Below are positions 1 through 10,849 of a stretch of 64,000 nt of DNA, in pieces. Numbering within the stretch: the first letter of the stretch is position 1; the number at the start of each line of letters is the position of its first letter. The DNA is from Oenanthe sinensis (Eukaryota; Streptophyta; Magnoliopsida; Apiales; Apiaceae), in assembly GCA_028671895.1 (NCBI GenBank), contig JAPMAC010000197.1:4407001-4471000 (forward strand). Reading direction: 5' to 3'. The position numbers were made by a program, and so were the translations under genes. The notes beneath the pieces were generated by a model. That model saw nothing but the letters and a program-made list of their open reading frames with translations. It was not told the origin of the DNA and ran no database searches.

Positions 1-330
1 TCAAGCTTTGGTCTTGGTCTTTGGTCAAGTCTTCCTTTGACTTGTATTAAAAATACTAGCATAAGCATTTCATACACTTTAAATAAAATGCAAGCAATTG
101 CATTTTAATAATCCATGTCAAAAATATAAAATAATATACTCTTTAATAATTCTTGGAAATCCTTGAATTTTCCAATTTCATAATAATCCATGACAATAAT
201 TTAATCTTTAACTCGTTCCGGCAATTCTAATAATTGGAATACCCATCAATTCTTATTCCATAATTATTATCCAACATATATATTATTATTAATAAGGTTT
301 CAAAAGTACCTGGGAATCGGGAATATTACA
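1..330 (-). repeat. 3' LTR of Del-1, partial
   Basis: This is the last 330 bp (plus-strand direction) of the LTR. It ends in ATTACA at 330, directly before a pyrimidine-rich stretch that is the complement of the polypurine tract. It matches 9858-10187 with one mismatch seen by eye (an A/T change near 214). The rest lies outside the window. Confidence 0.93.
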
Positions 331-350
331 GTCTCCCCTCCTTAAAAGGA
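331..350 (-). promoter_or_regulatory. Polypurine tract of Del-1
   Basis: The plus strand reads gtctcccctccttaaaagga immediately inside the 3' LTR. On the minus strand this is a purine run (AAGGAGGGGAGAC) directly upstream of the LTR, the expected second-strand primer site. The same tract borders the left LTR of Del-2 at 50094. Confidence 0.85.
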
Positions 351-364
351 TTCCGTCCCGGAAT

Positions 365-847
365 CTAACTTGAAAACAGGTAAGGGTACTTTTCCAGCAT
401 AGCACTTTCTAGTTCCCACGTTGATTCTTCAGTGTTCTGGTTTCTCCATAAGACTCTTACTAGTTTTACCACTTTGTTTCTGAGTACTTGCTCTTTTCGG
501 TCTAAGATTTCCACCGGTCGTTCCACATATGTCAGGTCCGGTTGTAGATCTACTTGCTCATACTCTATCACATGCCTGGCATCTGCATTATACTTTCTCA
601 GCATTGACACGTGAAACACATTATGAACTTGTTGTAAATTTGGAGGCAGGGCTAACTCATAGGCCACTTTTCCAATACGTCTTAATATTTCAAATGGTCC
701 AATAAATCTTGGACTTAACTTCCCCTTCTTACCAAACCTCATTAAACCTTTCCACGGAGACACCTTTAGAAGCACTGAGTCTCCCACTTCGTACTCTCTG
801 TCTTTCCTGGTTTGATCGGCATACTTTCTTTGCCTGTCCTGAGCGGC
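365..847 (-). pseudogene. pol: Integrase C-terminus and chromodomain of Del-1 pol, shifted frame
   Basis: This segment continues the integrase of the large polyprotein in another frame. It carries the GPY/F-type module (SPRFIGPFEIL) and then a chromodomain-like tail (PVEILDRKEQVLRN, VLWRNQNTEESTWELE). In chromoviruses the chromodomain is thought to guide integration into heterochromatin through histone marks. The frame changes near 848, where one base appears extra or two missing. Both frames read well up to that point, so this looks like a single recent lesion. A valine codon at 785-787 begins the longest open stretch in this frame, but there is no reason to think translation starts there. 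Confidence 0.88.
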
Positions 848-3800
848 TCAATCGTTTCCGGATGAGCTCTATTGTTTCTCTTGTCTGCTGGACCAGTTCG
901 GGTCCCAACATCTTTCGCTCTCCTACTTCTTCCCAACACAAGGGTGATCGACACTTTCTGCCATACAAGGCTTCGTAAGGTGGCATCCCAATACTGGCAT
1001 GATAGCTGTTGTTGTAGGCAAACTCAATTAATGGCAAATGATCATCCCAATTACCCTTGAAATCTATAGCACAGACTCTTAACATATCTTCTACTGTTTG
1101 GATGGTTCTCTCACTCTGCCCATCAGTTTGTGGATGATACGCGGTGCTCATATTCAATCTTGTCCCCAAGCATTCCTGAAAGCTTCTCCAAAATCTAGAA
1201 TTGAATCTTGGGTCTCTATCCGACACAATTCCCACTGGAACTCCATGACGTACCACTATCTCTTTCAAATAAAGCTCGACTAATCGGTCGACTGAATACC
1301 TTTCATTGATAGGAAGGAAATGCGCTGATTTTGTCAATCGATCAATTATTACCCAAATAGCATCATGGTTGGCTTTTGTCCTTGGTAACCCTACTACAAA
1401 ATCCATTGCAATGTGCTCCCATTTCCATTCTGGAATCTCCAGGGGCTGTAAAAGTCCGCTCGGTCTTTGGTGCTCTGCTTTCACTCTCTGACAGGTCAAA
1501 CATTTACTTACCCATTCGGCAATGTCTTTCTTCATACCTGGCCACCAATAATGCATTTTCAGGTCTTTATACATCTTAGTATCTCCAGGGTGAATAGAAA
1601 ACCTAGAGTTGTGTGCCTCATTCAATACCTCATCTTTCAGTTCCTCAACGTTAGGAATCCAAATTCTATTAGCAAATCTTAGAATCCCTCTTTCATCCTT
1701 AATACATCTTCGTTCATCACCAATCGTCTTTTCCTCTTTTTCTTCCATTGTCTTTTCTTGACATATCCTTACTTTCTCAATTAGTTCTGACTCAACTCGA
1801 ATCTCAAATAGCGTCTCCATACCATCTTCAGGAAACTTCACTTCTAAATTCATCCGTTCAAACTCTCGTACCAATTCCTCAGAAGAAACCATCGTTCTCA
1901 GCCTTTCTTTCCTACTTAGGGCATCGGCTACCACATTGGCCTTCCCAGGGTGGTAGTTAATTGAATAGTCATAATCTTTGATTAGCTCTAACCATCTTCT
2001 TTGTCTCATGTTTAATTCTTTCTGTGTGAAAATGTACTTAAGGCTCTTATGATCTGTATAAATCTCGCACCTTTCTCCATATAGATAATGCCTCCATATC
2101 TTTAATGCGAAAACTATCGCTGCTAATTCTAAGTCATGAGTTGGATATCTTATCTCGTACTCTTTCAGTTGTCTGGATGCATAAGCAATTACTTTGCCAT
2201 GCTGCATCAGTACACATCCTAGTCCCTTATGAGATGCATCGCTATAAATCACAAAATCACCTTTTTCATCTGGTAGGGCTAATACCGGCGCAGTAATTAA
2301 TCTCTTTTTCAATTCCTGAAAACTCTCTTCACATTTTTCAGTCCACTCAAACTTCTCGGTCTTACGGGTGAGTCTCGTCAATGGAGTAGCTATCTTAGCA
2401 AAGTCCTGGACGAATCTCCTGTAATATCCTGCTAATCCCACAAAACTTCTTACTTCAGTTGGTGTCGTTGGCCTTTCCCAATTTGAAATAGCTTCAATCT
2501 TAGCAGGGTCGACTAGCACGCCTTTACTACTTATCACGTGTCCCAAAAATTGAACTTCCTTTAACCAAAACTCACATTTTGAAAATTTAGCATAGAGCTT
2601 CTCCTTTCTCAATATTTCCAGTACTATCCTCAAATGTTCTTCATGCTCTTCCCTTGACCTTGAGTAGATTAATATATCGTCTATGAAGACTATAACAAAC
2701 TTGTCCAGATACTTCTTGAAAACTCGATTCATCAAATCCATGAAAGCTGTGGGGGCGTTGGTTAACCCAAAGGACATTACCAAAAACTCGTAGTGCCCAT
2801 ATCGGGTACGAAATGCTATCTTCGGAACATCTTCGCGTTTAATCTTCAGCTGGTGATATCCAGTTCTCAGGTCGATCTTTGAAAAGTAAACAGCATCCTT
2901 TAACTGATCAAACAAATCATCAATCCTGGGTAAAGGGTACTTATTCTTGATGGTTAGCTTGTTGAGTTCCCTATAGTCTATACACAATCTCATACTTCCA
3001 TCTTTCTTCTTGACAAACAACACTGGTGCCCCCCATGGAGACACGCTTGGTCGAATCATTCCTTTATCCAATAGCTCTTGTAGCTGGATGGCTAATTCTT
3101 TCATCTCTACTGGGGCTAATCGGTACGGAGCCTTTGACACGGGTGCTGTCCCTGGTGCTAACTCGATGGCAAACTCTATGTCTTTGTCAGGAGGTAACCC
3201 TGGAAGGTCATCGGGAAATACATCTTCAAATTCATTGACAACTGCTATGTCACTTATACTAGTTAATTCCTTCTCGGTGTCTACTACATAGGCTAAATAA
3301 GCTTCACACCTTTGACGTAACAACCTCTTGACTTGCATCTTAGTCAAGAATTTATTAATCTGCCTCTGCCCTTTAAACACTACTTCTTCTTGGTTGGGCA
3401 ACTTTATCCTCACTTTCTTTCCTTTGCAATCAATATTAGCTCCACAACTTGTCAGCCAATCCATCCCCAAAATGACATCAAACTCCCCTAGGAAAAAAGG
3501 AATTAAGTCTAGGATGAATCGCTGCCCTTCGATCTCTAGTTCACAGTTATTACATACGTAACTAACAGGAATAACCTCCTGATTAGCTATTTCTACACGT
3601 AAGGGATCGCTTAATGGTTTTGACTCAAGATTCCATTTACGCGCAAAGTCTCGAGATATAAAAGATCTGGTTGCTCCGGAGTCAAACAAAACATTTGCAT
3701 TGACGGAATTAAGTAAGAGTGTACCTGCAATAACATCCGTGTTCCTCACGGCATCCCTCACCGTCATGTTGAAAGTCCTAGCAGTAGGAGCCTTATTAGA

Positions 3801-5048
3801 AGCAGCTCCACTTTGTCTCGTTACCGCTGGTCCAGAAGATTTACAGTCTTTCTTTACATGTCCCATCTGTCCGCAGTTGTGACAAACCATGCTATTCTGA
3901 GGGCAGTTATACGCGAAATGCCCCACTCGTCCACACTTGAAACAGGTAACCCCTGACTTGTTACACGTGCCCAAATGCCTCTTCCCACATGTCTTACAAT
4001 CTGGCAGTGGGGGTCGTGATGGATTGGAATATGCCACCCCTGACTGCCTGCCGCCTTGGTTAACACTTACACTTTCGGCCTTCTTGAACCCAACATTCCT
4101 CCGAAACTGAGACCCTTGTCCTCGATTAAATTTACTCGGAAAGTTCCCACTTGCTGAACCTCGTCGCTGGCTTTCTGCCTTTCTCTTCTTCCCATCCCTT
4201 TCCTTTTGGATCAGATCACTCCCAGCCTCTACAATCGAAGCTTTCTGCACCAACATTGCATAATCAGTCAACTCAAGTATTGCTACACGATTTTGAATCC
4301 ACTGTTTCAATCCCTGCTGAAACCTCCTAGCCCTTTTCTCGTCCGTGTTCACAAAATCCGGCACGAACCTAGACAGTTCAGTAAACTTTGCTTCATATTC
4401 GGCTACGGTTAGGTTATTCTGCTTCAACTCTAGAAATTTCAGCTCCATCTGGTTTTCCATAAATTTGGGGAAATACTTCTCTAAAAATAGTTGTGTGAAC
4501 CTTTCCCATGCTACTACTCCTTCTCCCTCCAGATTTCTTTTCGCTTCCCACCAGAAATTGGCCTCCCCCTTTAGGAGATAAGTGGCGAAGACCGTCTTCT
4601 GTCCCTCTTCTATTTGCAGTATCTCAAAGGACTTTTCCATTTCTTTTAACCAGGCCCTAGCCTCTACTGGGTCCGCAGTCCCTTGAAACTCAGGTGGTCG
4701 CAAGGACTTGAAAGCTCGGAAGGAATTTGCAACGGGGTTATGGGGAACTGGTGGCGGCTGATTTGAATTGGGATTAACATGCTGCCTGAGGAAATCCATG
4801 AACACATTCATGGGGTCCATATTTCGGTTTTCCCCTTGGTGACCCTGACTCTCATTTTCTCCCTGTTCATTCTGGTTTTGATTCTGACTATGACCCGAGG
4901 CACTAGAACTCACATACTCCCCTTCTACATACTCTTCATCATCAAACTCGTTATAGTCTTCCGAATCACTTTCCTCTTCGTGAACACTTGGCTCATGCAA
5001 ATCCCCACTGGCTACAGGGTGCAATCTAGTATTCCTCCTTGGTGGCAT
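729..5048 (-). CDS. gag-pol: Gag-pol polyprotein of Del-1
   Basis: This is one open frame of about 1,440 codons. I place the start at 5048 (MPPRRNTR); an upstream in-frame ATG at 5060 adds four residues. Residue numbers below count from 5060. The gag capsid domain spans about 110-275. Three cysteine-rich knuckles lie near 355-366, 373-386 and 393-406. The protease has DSG at 460-462. The reverse transcriptase has VFIDDILIYS at 791-800. RNase H has DAS at 941 and TDHKSL at 1002. Integrase has an HHCC finger (H1150, H1157, C1187, C1190) and the catalytic triad D1220, D1281, E1317. All key catalytic residues I looked for are present. The frame is lost near residue 1404, so the last 40 residues are out of frame and the chromodomain is not attached. 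The enzymes may still be functional; integrase targeting is doubtful. Confidence 0.95.
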   Translation of the reverse strand: MPPRRNTRLHPVASGDLHEPSVHEEESDSEDYNEFDDEEYVEGEYVSSSASGHSQNQNQNEQGENESQGHQGENRNMDPMNVFMDFLRQHVNPNSNQPPPVPHNPVANSFRAFKSLRPPEFQGTADPVEARAWLKEMEKSFEILQIEEGQKTVFATYLLKGEANFWWEAKRNLEGEGVVAWERFTQLFLEKYFPKFMENQMELKFLELKQNNLTVAEYEAKFTELSRFVPDFVNTDEKRARRFQQGLKQWIQNRVAILELTDYAMLVQKASIVEAGSDLIQKERDGKKRKAESQRRGSASGNFPSKFNRGQGSQFRRNVGFKKAESVSVNQGGRQSGVAYSNPSRPPLPDCKTCGKRHLGTCNKSGVTCFKCGRVGHFAYNCPQNSMVCHNCGQMGHVKKDCKSSGPAVTRQSGAASNKAPTARTFNMTVRDAVRNTDVIAGTLLLNSVNANVLFDSGATRSFISRDFARKWNLESKPLSDPLRVEIANQEVIPVSYVCNNCELEIEGQRFILDLIPFFLGEFDVILGMDWLTSCGANIDCKGKKVRIKLPNQEEVVFKGQRQINKFLTKMQVKRLLRQRCEAYLAYVVDTEKELTSISDIAVVNEFEDVFPDDLPGLPPDKDIEFAIELAPGTAPVSKAPYRLAPVEMKELAIQLQELLDKGMIRPSVSPWGAPVLFVKKKDGSMRLCIDYRELNKLTIKNKYPLPRIDDLFDQLKDAVYFSKIDLRTGYHQLKIKREDVPKIAFRTRYGHYEFLVMSFGLTNAPTAFMDLMNRVFKKYLDKFVIVFIDDILIYSRSREEHEEHLRIVLEILRKEKLYAKFSKCEFWLKEVQFLGHVISSKGVLVDPAKIEAISNWERPTTPTEVRSFVGLAGYYRRFVQDFAKIATPLTRLTRKTEKFEWTEKCEESFQELKKRLITAPVLALPDEKGDFVIYSDASHKGLGCVLMQHGKVIAYASRQLKEYEIRYPTHDLELAAIVFALKIWRHYLYGERCEIYTDHKSLKYIFTQKELNMRQRRWLELIKDYDYSINYHPGKANVVADALSRKERLRTMVSSEELVREFERMNLEVKFPEDGMETLFEIRVESELIEKVRICQEKTMEEKEEKTIGDERRCIKDERGILRFANRIWIPNVEELKDEVLNEAHNSRFSIHPGDTKMYKDLKMHYWWPGMKKDIAEWVSKCLTCQRVKAEHQRPSGLLQPLEIPEWKWEHIAMDFVVGLPRTKANHDAIWVIIDRLTKSAHFLPINERYSVDRLVELYLKEIVVRHGVPVGIVSDRDPRFNSRFWRSFQECLGTRLNMSTAYHPQTDGQSERTIQTVEDMLRVCAIDFKGNWDDHLPLIEFAYNNSYHASIGMPPYEALYGRKCRSPLCWEEVGERKMLGPELVQQTRETIELIRKRLSRSGQAKKVCRSNQERQRVRSGRLSASKGVSVERFNEVW

Positions 5049-5060
5049 TTTCTGATACAA

Positions 5061-5463
5061 TCAAATAATATTGGTCAATCCTTTTTATTAGTCTTAATCA
5101 CTATATTATTCGCTATATTAAACAATCATGAATAAGGGTTTGCATTTACATCTAATACGGTCTGTTCAGCATATACATAACAAGTCATTTCTGAACAATC
5201 TCGATATCAAGAACAAGAAGATGTATAAACACAGTACGTAAAATAAGACTGCATTTAAGGAAACTGAAACAACATATATATACATAATTCCTTGGTTACA
5301 TCTTCCATCATAGTTTCTGGTTACATCAAAAGTATGTCAGCAAGCTATCTTCTAGTCAGAGCGGGACTACTACTATATACACAAAATACTACTCCCTCAA
5401 AAATGGCACATCCATACATAATGCCAAAATCTGATACTAGAAGACTACATCATCCCATTGAAG
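5061..5463. other. Leader between pre-gag ORF and gag of Del-1, no gene seen
   Basis: About 400 bp of AT-rich sequence inside the element, between the end of the pre-gag frame and the gag start. I see no conserved motif or coding pattern on either strand. Confidence 0.6.
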
Positions 5464-6135
5464 TCACTGAAACCTACCACGGATCAGGTCCCTAACCTGA
5501 ACCATCACACCCTCAACCATCTCATCTGCATCACTGCTCCCTATCTGCCCTCCCCCTAAGGGTGCCCTCAACTCGCGGAAATATCGTGCCCACGTCTGAA
5601 TCTCGGTGAGGCCTGTCGCAACATCCTGTGGAATGCCATCCTGAGAAGTGCTGCTCGGAGGTAGGCCGCCCTGAGGTCCAACACGTCCAGGAATCATCCT
5701 GTCTACTATGCGTCTCAACTCATCCACACGACCGGTCGAGACATCTTGTTCCCTTATGAGGGAAGATACTATCCATGATGGTACTGGTTCTCCTGCAACT
5801 GGTGGAGGTAGAGGTGGTGCTGCCGGTGTTGCTGGTGGTGGTGATGGTGTGTCATGCGGAGCATCCTGTGGCTCGGGGAGATCTGGGATGAATTCCTCTG
5901 GCTCGTCCTCCTCGAAAGGTATAGGGCTAGCTGGGGGTGAAGGTGGAATCACTACTGGTGGTGGTATCATGGGGATATCTCTGTATACAACCTCTGATGG
6001 TCCGGCCTCATCAGCCACTGGGAGGGTAGGTGCTGGTACGGCGCCCTCCTCTAATGGACCTCTATCGGGTCCTCCTCGGGGTCGTCATCCTCCCCTAGCA
6101 ACGCTCTATCAAGCTGAGCCTCATAGTCCTCATCG
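5464..6135 (-). pseudogene. Proline-rich pre-gag ORF of Del-1
   Basis: A 184-codon frame (6018 to 5464) lies between the primer-binding site and gag. It is rich in Pro, Glu, Asp and Ala (for example IPPPVVIPPSPPASP) in its N-terminal half, with a charged C-terminal half. Upstream, 6040-6135 encodes an acidic stretch (DDEDYEAQLD, GEDDDPEEDP) in a different frame, suggesting one frameshift near 6050. The acidic segment begins after a pyrimidine-rich TATTGTAG that resembles a splice acceptor. I recognise no enzymatic domain. Extra ORFs in this position are known in some Del/Tekay elements; the function is unknown. Confidence 0.6.
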
Positions 6136-6282
6136 TCTGGTATCTACAATAAAACAATAACTAGTCACTATCGTGTAACGAATAGTTCCCTTTCTGGGTT
6201 TTAGTCTTCTTAAAGTTTTTAGTCTTTTATTATTATTGCTTTTATTACCGATAGGCCTCTCGTTTCTGAGTACTATAACTTA

Positions 6283-6296
6283 GGGCTCTGATACCA
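6283..6296 (-). promoter_or_regulatory. Primer-binding site of Del-1 (initiator-Met tRNA)
   Basis: The plus strand reads gggctctgatacca, which on the minus strand is TGGTATCAGAGCCC, complementary to the 3' end of plant initiator-Met tRNA. It lies six bases from the proposed LTR edge at 6303. Related leader sequence beside the same site occurs in Del-2 at 53560-53604. Confidence 0.93.
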
Positions 6297-6302
6297 TCTC
6301 TG

Positions 6303-9300
6303 TGGCGCCCCCAGACCCGGGGTCCAAGGTCTAGGTCGTCACGGTCCAACTTCCACCATACATACACTTACAGTTCACTGATAATCATAATAAAATTTAA
6401 TCATTCTAAGGTAAATAACAATCTGGTGACCCCCACACTTTAACACACACACACGAGCCATAGTCTCAGGAAACGAGCATACATTAATATACATACTTGG
6501 ATCTCCATCGTTACATTACTAGTTATCAAAAGGTTGAGTTCGTACTACTAAATATAGCTTCTGTTTGAAACTATAATAGCAGTCCAAAAGTTAGATTAAA
6601 TCTCATTAAGTTACATATATTTACATAAACAGTGTTTATAAATAAATCTAACTAGCAGAAGCTGCCATCCTATCCTGCTCAATCTCCCTACCTCGGGAAT
6701 AGGGCCAAGGGGTCGGTCATAAGGGGTCCTTGCCCTTCGCACGGTCTTTCTCAACGTCCTGCGTACTCCTCGTGGCATGGTCTGCAGCTGTGATGGTGGA
6801 AAGATAACAGAAAGCAAGAATGAGCTACAATGCTCAGCAAGTATAGAATCAATCAACATGGCATAATAAAGAAGCAACAACAATATGTGCATCAGAGTAA
6901 TAAAATGCAACCTGTACTGAAATGGTGAACAGTTCTAGATACTGAACCAAAGAATAATAGGTTGCCATAATCCTCGTTAACACTATCGGTAACTAAGCAC
7001 CTGGGCTTTCGTTACAGTGCAACGTCAAATTCCAATTGGAAGAAAAGAAGATACTGGAGCATCCACCACGCCTATTGTACACGATGATCAGTCGTATAGT
7101 ACAATAGTTAAGTAACCTTTACTACTAGTAGAAGGATGATCCTAAACTGGTCATCACCCTAGGCAACACATGGGCCTTTAAATGCTGGACCGGCGTCACT
7201 CGGCCTCTTACGCTAGATGGACTGTGCCGCACACAAGCCTCTTACACTTTATATCTCCAGTTCCCTTTGAGTACAATCAACAAGTCTAGAAGGGAATTTA
7301 ATGCAACCTTCTAGGATAACAACAAAGCTTTCTGGGAATATTCAATTCAAGGCGTGGAAGGGAATTTAATACAACCTTCCGGAACAACAACAAAGCTCTT
7401 TAGGAATTCAATGTTCGATAGTGGATTAACTCCCGAAACGAGGTGGAAGTAATCTCTTTATATGTGTGGGTTGACCTTTAGTCACGAATGAACAGTTCGA
7501 ATCAAGATCACGACCGGGGAGTCGCTACTAGGTGATAAAATAAACCCCACGAAAATATAATACTTTTAGGTAAAATAATGGTCCCTACGGGCACCAGTTT
7601 AAATGAAAAGAATGTTAAAGTGGGATATTTCTTCCCTAACATGGAGTTATCGACTCAAAATAAGTACAAAATATTTGAGTCACAACTCAGTATTTATTAT
7701 TTAATGAAAAATAATATTTAAAGAAGTTTTAGATAACTCCCGAATATTTTTAAAGATCCAATAAATAAATAATCAATAAGTATGAGACCTTGAATAGTCC
7801 CTGAAAATATTTTAAAATATTTAAAATATTTAATTAGGATTTAATCAAGACTATTTAATATTTAAATAGTTTTTAAATGAATCAACATATTTAAGTAATA
7901 TTTAATCACTATTAAATAATATTTAAATAATCCCAAAAGAATTGAAAGTATTTAATCAAGAATAAACACTTTAAAATAATCCCAAAATATTTAAATAATA
8001 TTTAAATAACTCAAGATGAGTTGAAAGTATTTAAATCAACATTTAAATACTATACATATATCCTTTTTAAATAATATTTAATAAACTAAATACTATTTAA
8101 AATATCAAAGGGACATTAATCAACTTGATTAATCCCTAACCCATACTAATTATTATCCCAAAACTTATATTCCAGGAAGAATCCCTGGATAATATCGACT
8201 AATAGTCGAGCGATAATATACTACTCCCGGTCGTCTGTCAAGTACCAAAGAAATGTACCTAACACTGAAATCAGTTATGCAAAACTGACAGGAAGCGTCC
8301 TCTAACTTTTGAGAGTTCAGAGGCGCGAGCAAACAATTCAGTCGAATAAACAATTCAAAGACAGAAACGAATTCCAAGCACCACAGCCTTATAACCAAGA
8401 AACATATTATAAGGTCAGAGTTCAGAGAACTTGCCTTTACTGTTGAAGTGGTAGCTCGCTTGTCCCTCCTTGGCACGTGTCTCTATAAGAAAGAAAACAC
8501 GGGTCCTAATTAGTCACAAAGATTTTTAATGCTATTTATGGCTACTCATGAATGCATACTAACTTATCTTGCTAACGAGTTTTAGCGCGGATTTTAGTTA
8601 TTCATGAACTCATAAGTATTACCAACACATTTCATTAAAAGTCCGTTTGCTAGGCTAGCCTCGAATTCTACTAAGAACATAGTTTATGCAAAGACAATGC
8701 AAGCAGTTTTTGCAAGGTGTCCTGACTGCACCTACTTGCTTCCAACAATTACTATAAATCCGATTTTACTCATTTTAATCCGAAACCTTTTCCCAAGTCT
8801 TCCCAGATGTTCCTAGTATTTTGTGTAAAAGTTTCAGATTTTATAAGACAGTCTAACTAGGCTGATCATCTCCTCAAAGTTGATTAAAAACAGGGCAGTC
8901 ATGGTTTCTGCATCTCTTCACCATTTTAGCCATAACTTTTAGCTCACAACTCCGTTTGACGCAAAATTAGCGCGCAAACGATCTAGAGACTAATATCTAT
9001 CCAACCATATAAAGAAATCATCCAGCAACACAGGCTAGACCCTTCGGGAGTGGTGAACAGTTGGCAGGCAGTAGGAAATTTGGCATGGTTCCGTTTATAC
9101 GTTCATCGTTTTCCCTGTTTTAAACTCATCCAATTCAACTCAAATGACTTCCATATATTTTACACTACTACTTGGGAATGTACTCAAGACATCCCAAGCC
9201 CAAACACCATTTAACAATACTCCAAACATTACCAATAATTCATCCAACTCCTTCACCACTGCAGTTAGCTTTTTAAAACTGTTTTACTAATTCACAAACA

Positions 9301-10187
9301 ATCAATTCTCTTCCTCCTCTTAACATCCACAAGCCTTAATCAAATCATCTCTACATTACACAACTATAGCCAACAAAACAAGCACTTAAACATATGATCA
9401 AGCTCATTACATAGCATGATTAAAACCATATTAATCTCATAATCATCACATAGCTAGGGTTTGGACTTTTCAAGCTATTTATGCTAAATAATTACTACCC
9501 ATAGCTTATACAACACATAACAAGTGCTAATTATGCTTAAGGAGTCATAAAACAATTAATCAAGAATTTATCCTAATTAAAAGTACTATTCATGCTCTTG
9601 CTCTTTCATGAAAATCAAGAGATTTAACGGATAACTTTGCATGAGATTTGAATGGAAGATAGGTATTAGTTATACCTTCGATTTAAGTCCTTACTCGCAA
9701 TGATCAAGCAACTAGAACTTGAGTTTTGAATTTTTCTCTTCTTCTTTTCTTGCTAAAACCGAATGGTCCTCTTGCTTGGCTAAGAGCTTGTGATTTTTTT
9801 TTTCCTTTTCTTTTTCCTTATGTCAAGTACTTGCTCTTTGTTTAAATAAAAGTCTAGTCAAGCTTTGGTCTTGGTCTTTGGTCAAGTCTTCCTTTGACTT
9901 GTATTAAAAATACTAGCATAAGCATTTCATACACTTTAAATAAAATGCAAGCAATTGCATTTTAATAATCCATGTCAAAAATATAAAATAATATACTCTT
10001 TAATAATTCTTGGAAATCCTTGAATTTTCCAATTTCATAATAATCCATGACAATAATTTAATCTTTATCTCGTTCCGGCAATTCTAATAATTGGAATACC
10101 CATCAATTCTTATTCCATAATTATTATCCAACATATATATTATTATTAATAAGGTTTCAAAAGTACCTGGGAATCGGGAATATTACA
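6303..10187 (-). repeat. 5' LTR of Del-1 (about 3.9 kb)
   Basis: The LTR runs from TGGCGCCCCC at 6303 to TATTACA at 10187, bounded by the primer-binding site. The start is set by analogy with Del-2, where the target-site duplication fixes the edge two bases inside an apparent TGTG. It holds an AT-rich block (7690-8110), two units of a minisatellite (about 7289-7400) and segments shared with the Del-2 LTR, such as GACGCAAAATTAGCGCGCAA near 8960. Short open frames inside it (8165-8476, 6611-6910) look accidental. Confidence 0.9.
7690..8110. repeat. AT-rich palindromic block in Del-1 LTR
   Basis: A stretch dominated by repeats of ATTTAAATAATATTTAA and its variants, many self-complementary. Equivalent blocks lie at 46620-47060 and 55541-55975 in the two Del-2 LTRs, so it is a conserved LTR part rather than random AT richness. 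Its role is unknown. Confidence 0.7.
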
Positions 10188-10812
10188 ATTCTTCTAGAGT
10201 TAGTTCATCCAAATCTCTAGCTTCCCTTATGGATGTAGTCTTATTGTCCCACTCTTCAGGAAGTGCTCTCAGAAACTTGGTGTTTGTATCTTCAGAATCA
10301 TAAACCTTACCAAGCATAGCCATTTCATTCAAGAGTTTTGTAAACCTATCATACATCTCAGTGATAGATTCTCCAGATTTTGCTTCAAAGTACTCATACT
10401 CTTGAATTAGCAAAGACCTAGCATTCTTCTTGACATCTTTAGTCCCTTGACAGTGCACCTCAAGTTTTGTCCACATCTCCTTAGCAGTCTTGCATGATAT
10501 GACACAGTTAGTTAGAACAGAATCCAAACTGTTGAAGAGAATGTTCTTTATTTTTGCCTCCTTAAGGACATTTTCCTTGTCCTCTTTTGTCCATTAAGCC
10601 TTTGGTTTCTCAACGAGGTGTTCTTCAGTTATTTTGCCTTCCTCGTTGATTTGAGGCACAATTTTTAAGGGCACAAAGGGTCCTTCATTAATCCTGTCAA
10701 GATAGTCAGGGTCTGTTACTTCCAGATGGTGCAGCATCTTAACCTTCCAGTGGGTGAACTTGTTTCTCTTAAGCATAGGAATCTTAGAATTGCCATCTTT
10801 GTTTCCAGACAT
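10188..10812 (-). pseudogene. gag: Copia gag, N-terminal part (copia-1)
   Basis: Translation from ATG at 10812 gives a DUF4219-type start (MSGNKDGNSKIPMLKRNKF, then HWKVKMLHHLE) followed by a UBN2-type gag domain (TAKEMWTKLEVHCQGT, then LLIQEYEYFEAKSGESI and FLRALPEEWD). These domains form the capsid part of plant Copia gag. One in-frame TAA at 10594-10596 separates the two halves without a frameshift. The frame is cut at 10188 by the inserted Del-1, before the zinc knuckle. Not functional as it stands. Confidence 0.9.
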
Positions 10813-10834
10813 CTTTGATCGATTTTAAACGTTA

Positions 10835-10847
10835 GGCTCTGATACCA
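10835..10847 (-). promoter_or_regulatory. Primer-binding site of copia-1
   Basis: The plus strand reads ggctctgatacca (minus strand TGGTATCAGAGCC), two bases from the LTR edge. It matches the initiator-Met tRNA 3' end. Confidence 0.92.
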
Positions 10848-10849
10848 AT

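Larger units (their letters stand above)
1..10187 (-). mobile_element. Del/Tekay-type Ty3/Gypsy chromovirus (Del-1), left end outside window
   Basis: Reading on the minus strand, the order is 5' LTR (6303-10187), primer-binding site, pre-gag ORF, gag-pol, chromodomain, polypurine tract and 3' LTR (1-330, cut by the window edge). Positions 1-330 match 9858-10187 with one visible mismatch, so the insertion is young. Pol order PR-RT-RNaseH-IN followed by a chromodomain places it among the chromoviruses; multi-kb LTRs and the gag and chromodomain style fit the Del/Tekay clade. The right end interrupts a Copia gag at 10188, so the rest of that Copia should lie left of the window. The bases 10188-10192 (attct) are the predicted target-site duplication, which cannot be checked here. 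Confidence 0.93.

Noticed and set aside
3010..3291. Plus-strand frames inside gag-pol of Del-1
   Set aside because: Shadows of the minus-strand polyprotein with no independent evidence.
8165..8476. 103-codon minus-strand frame in the Del-1 LTR
   Set aside because: No domain and no counterpart in the related Del-2 LTR; probably chance.
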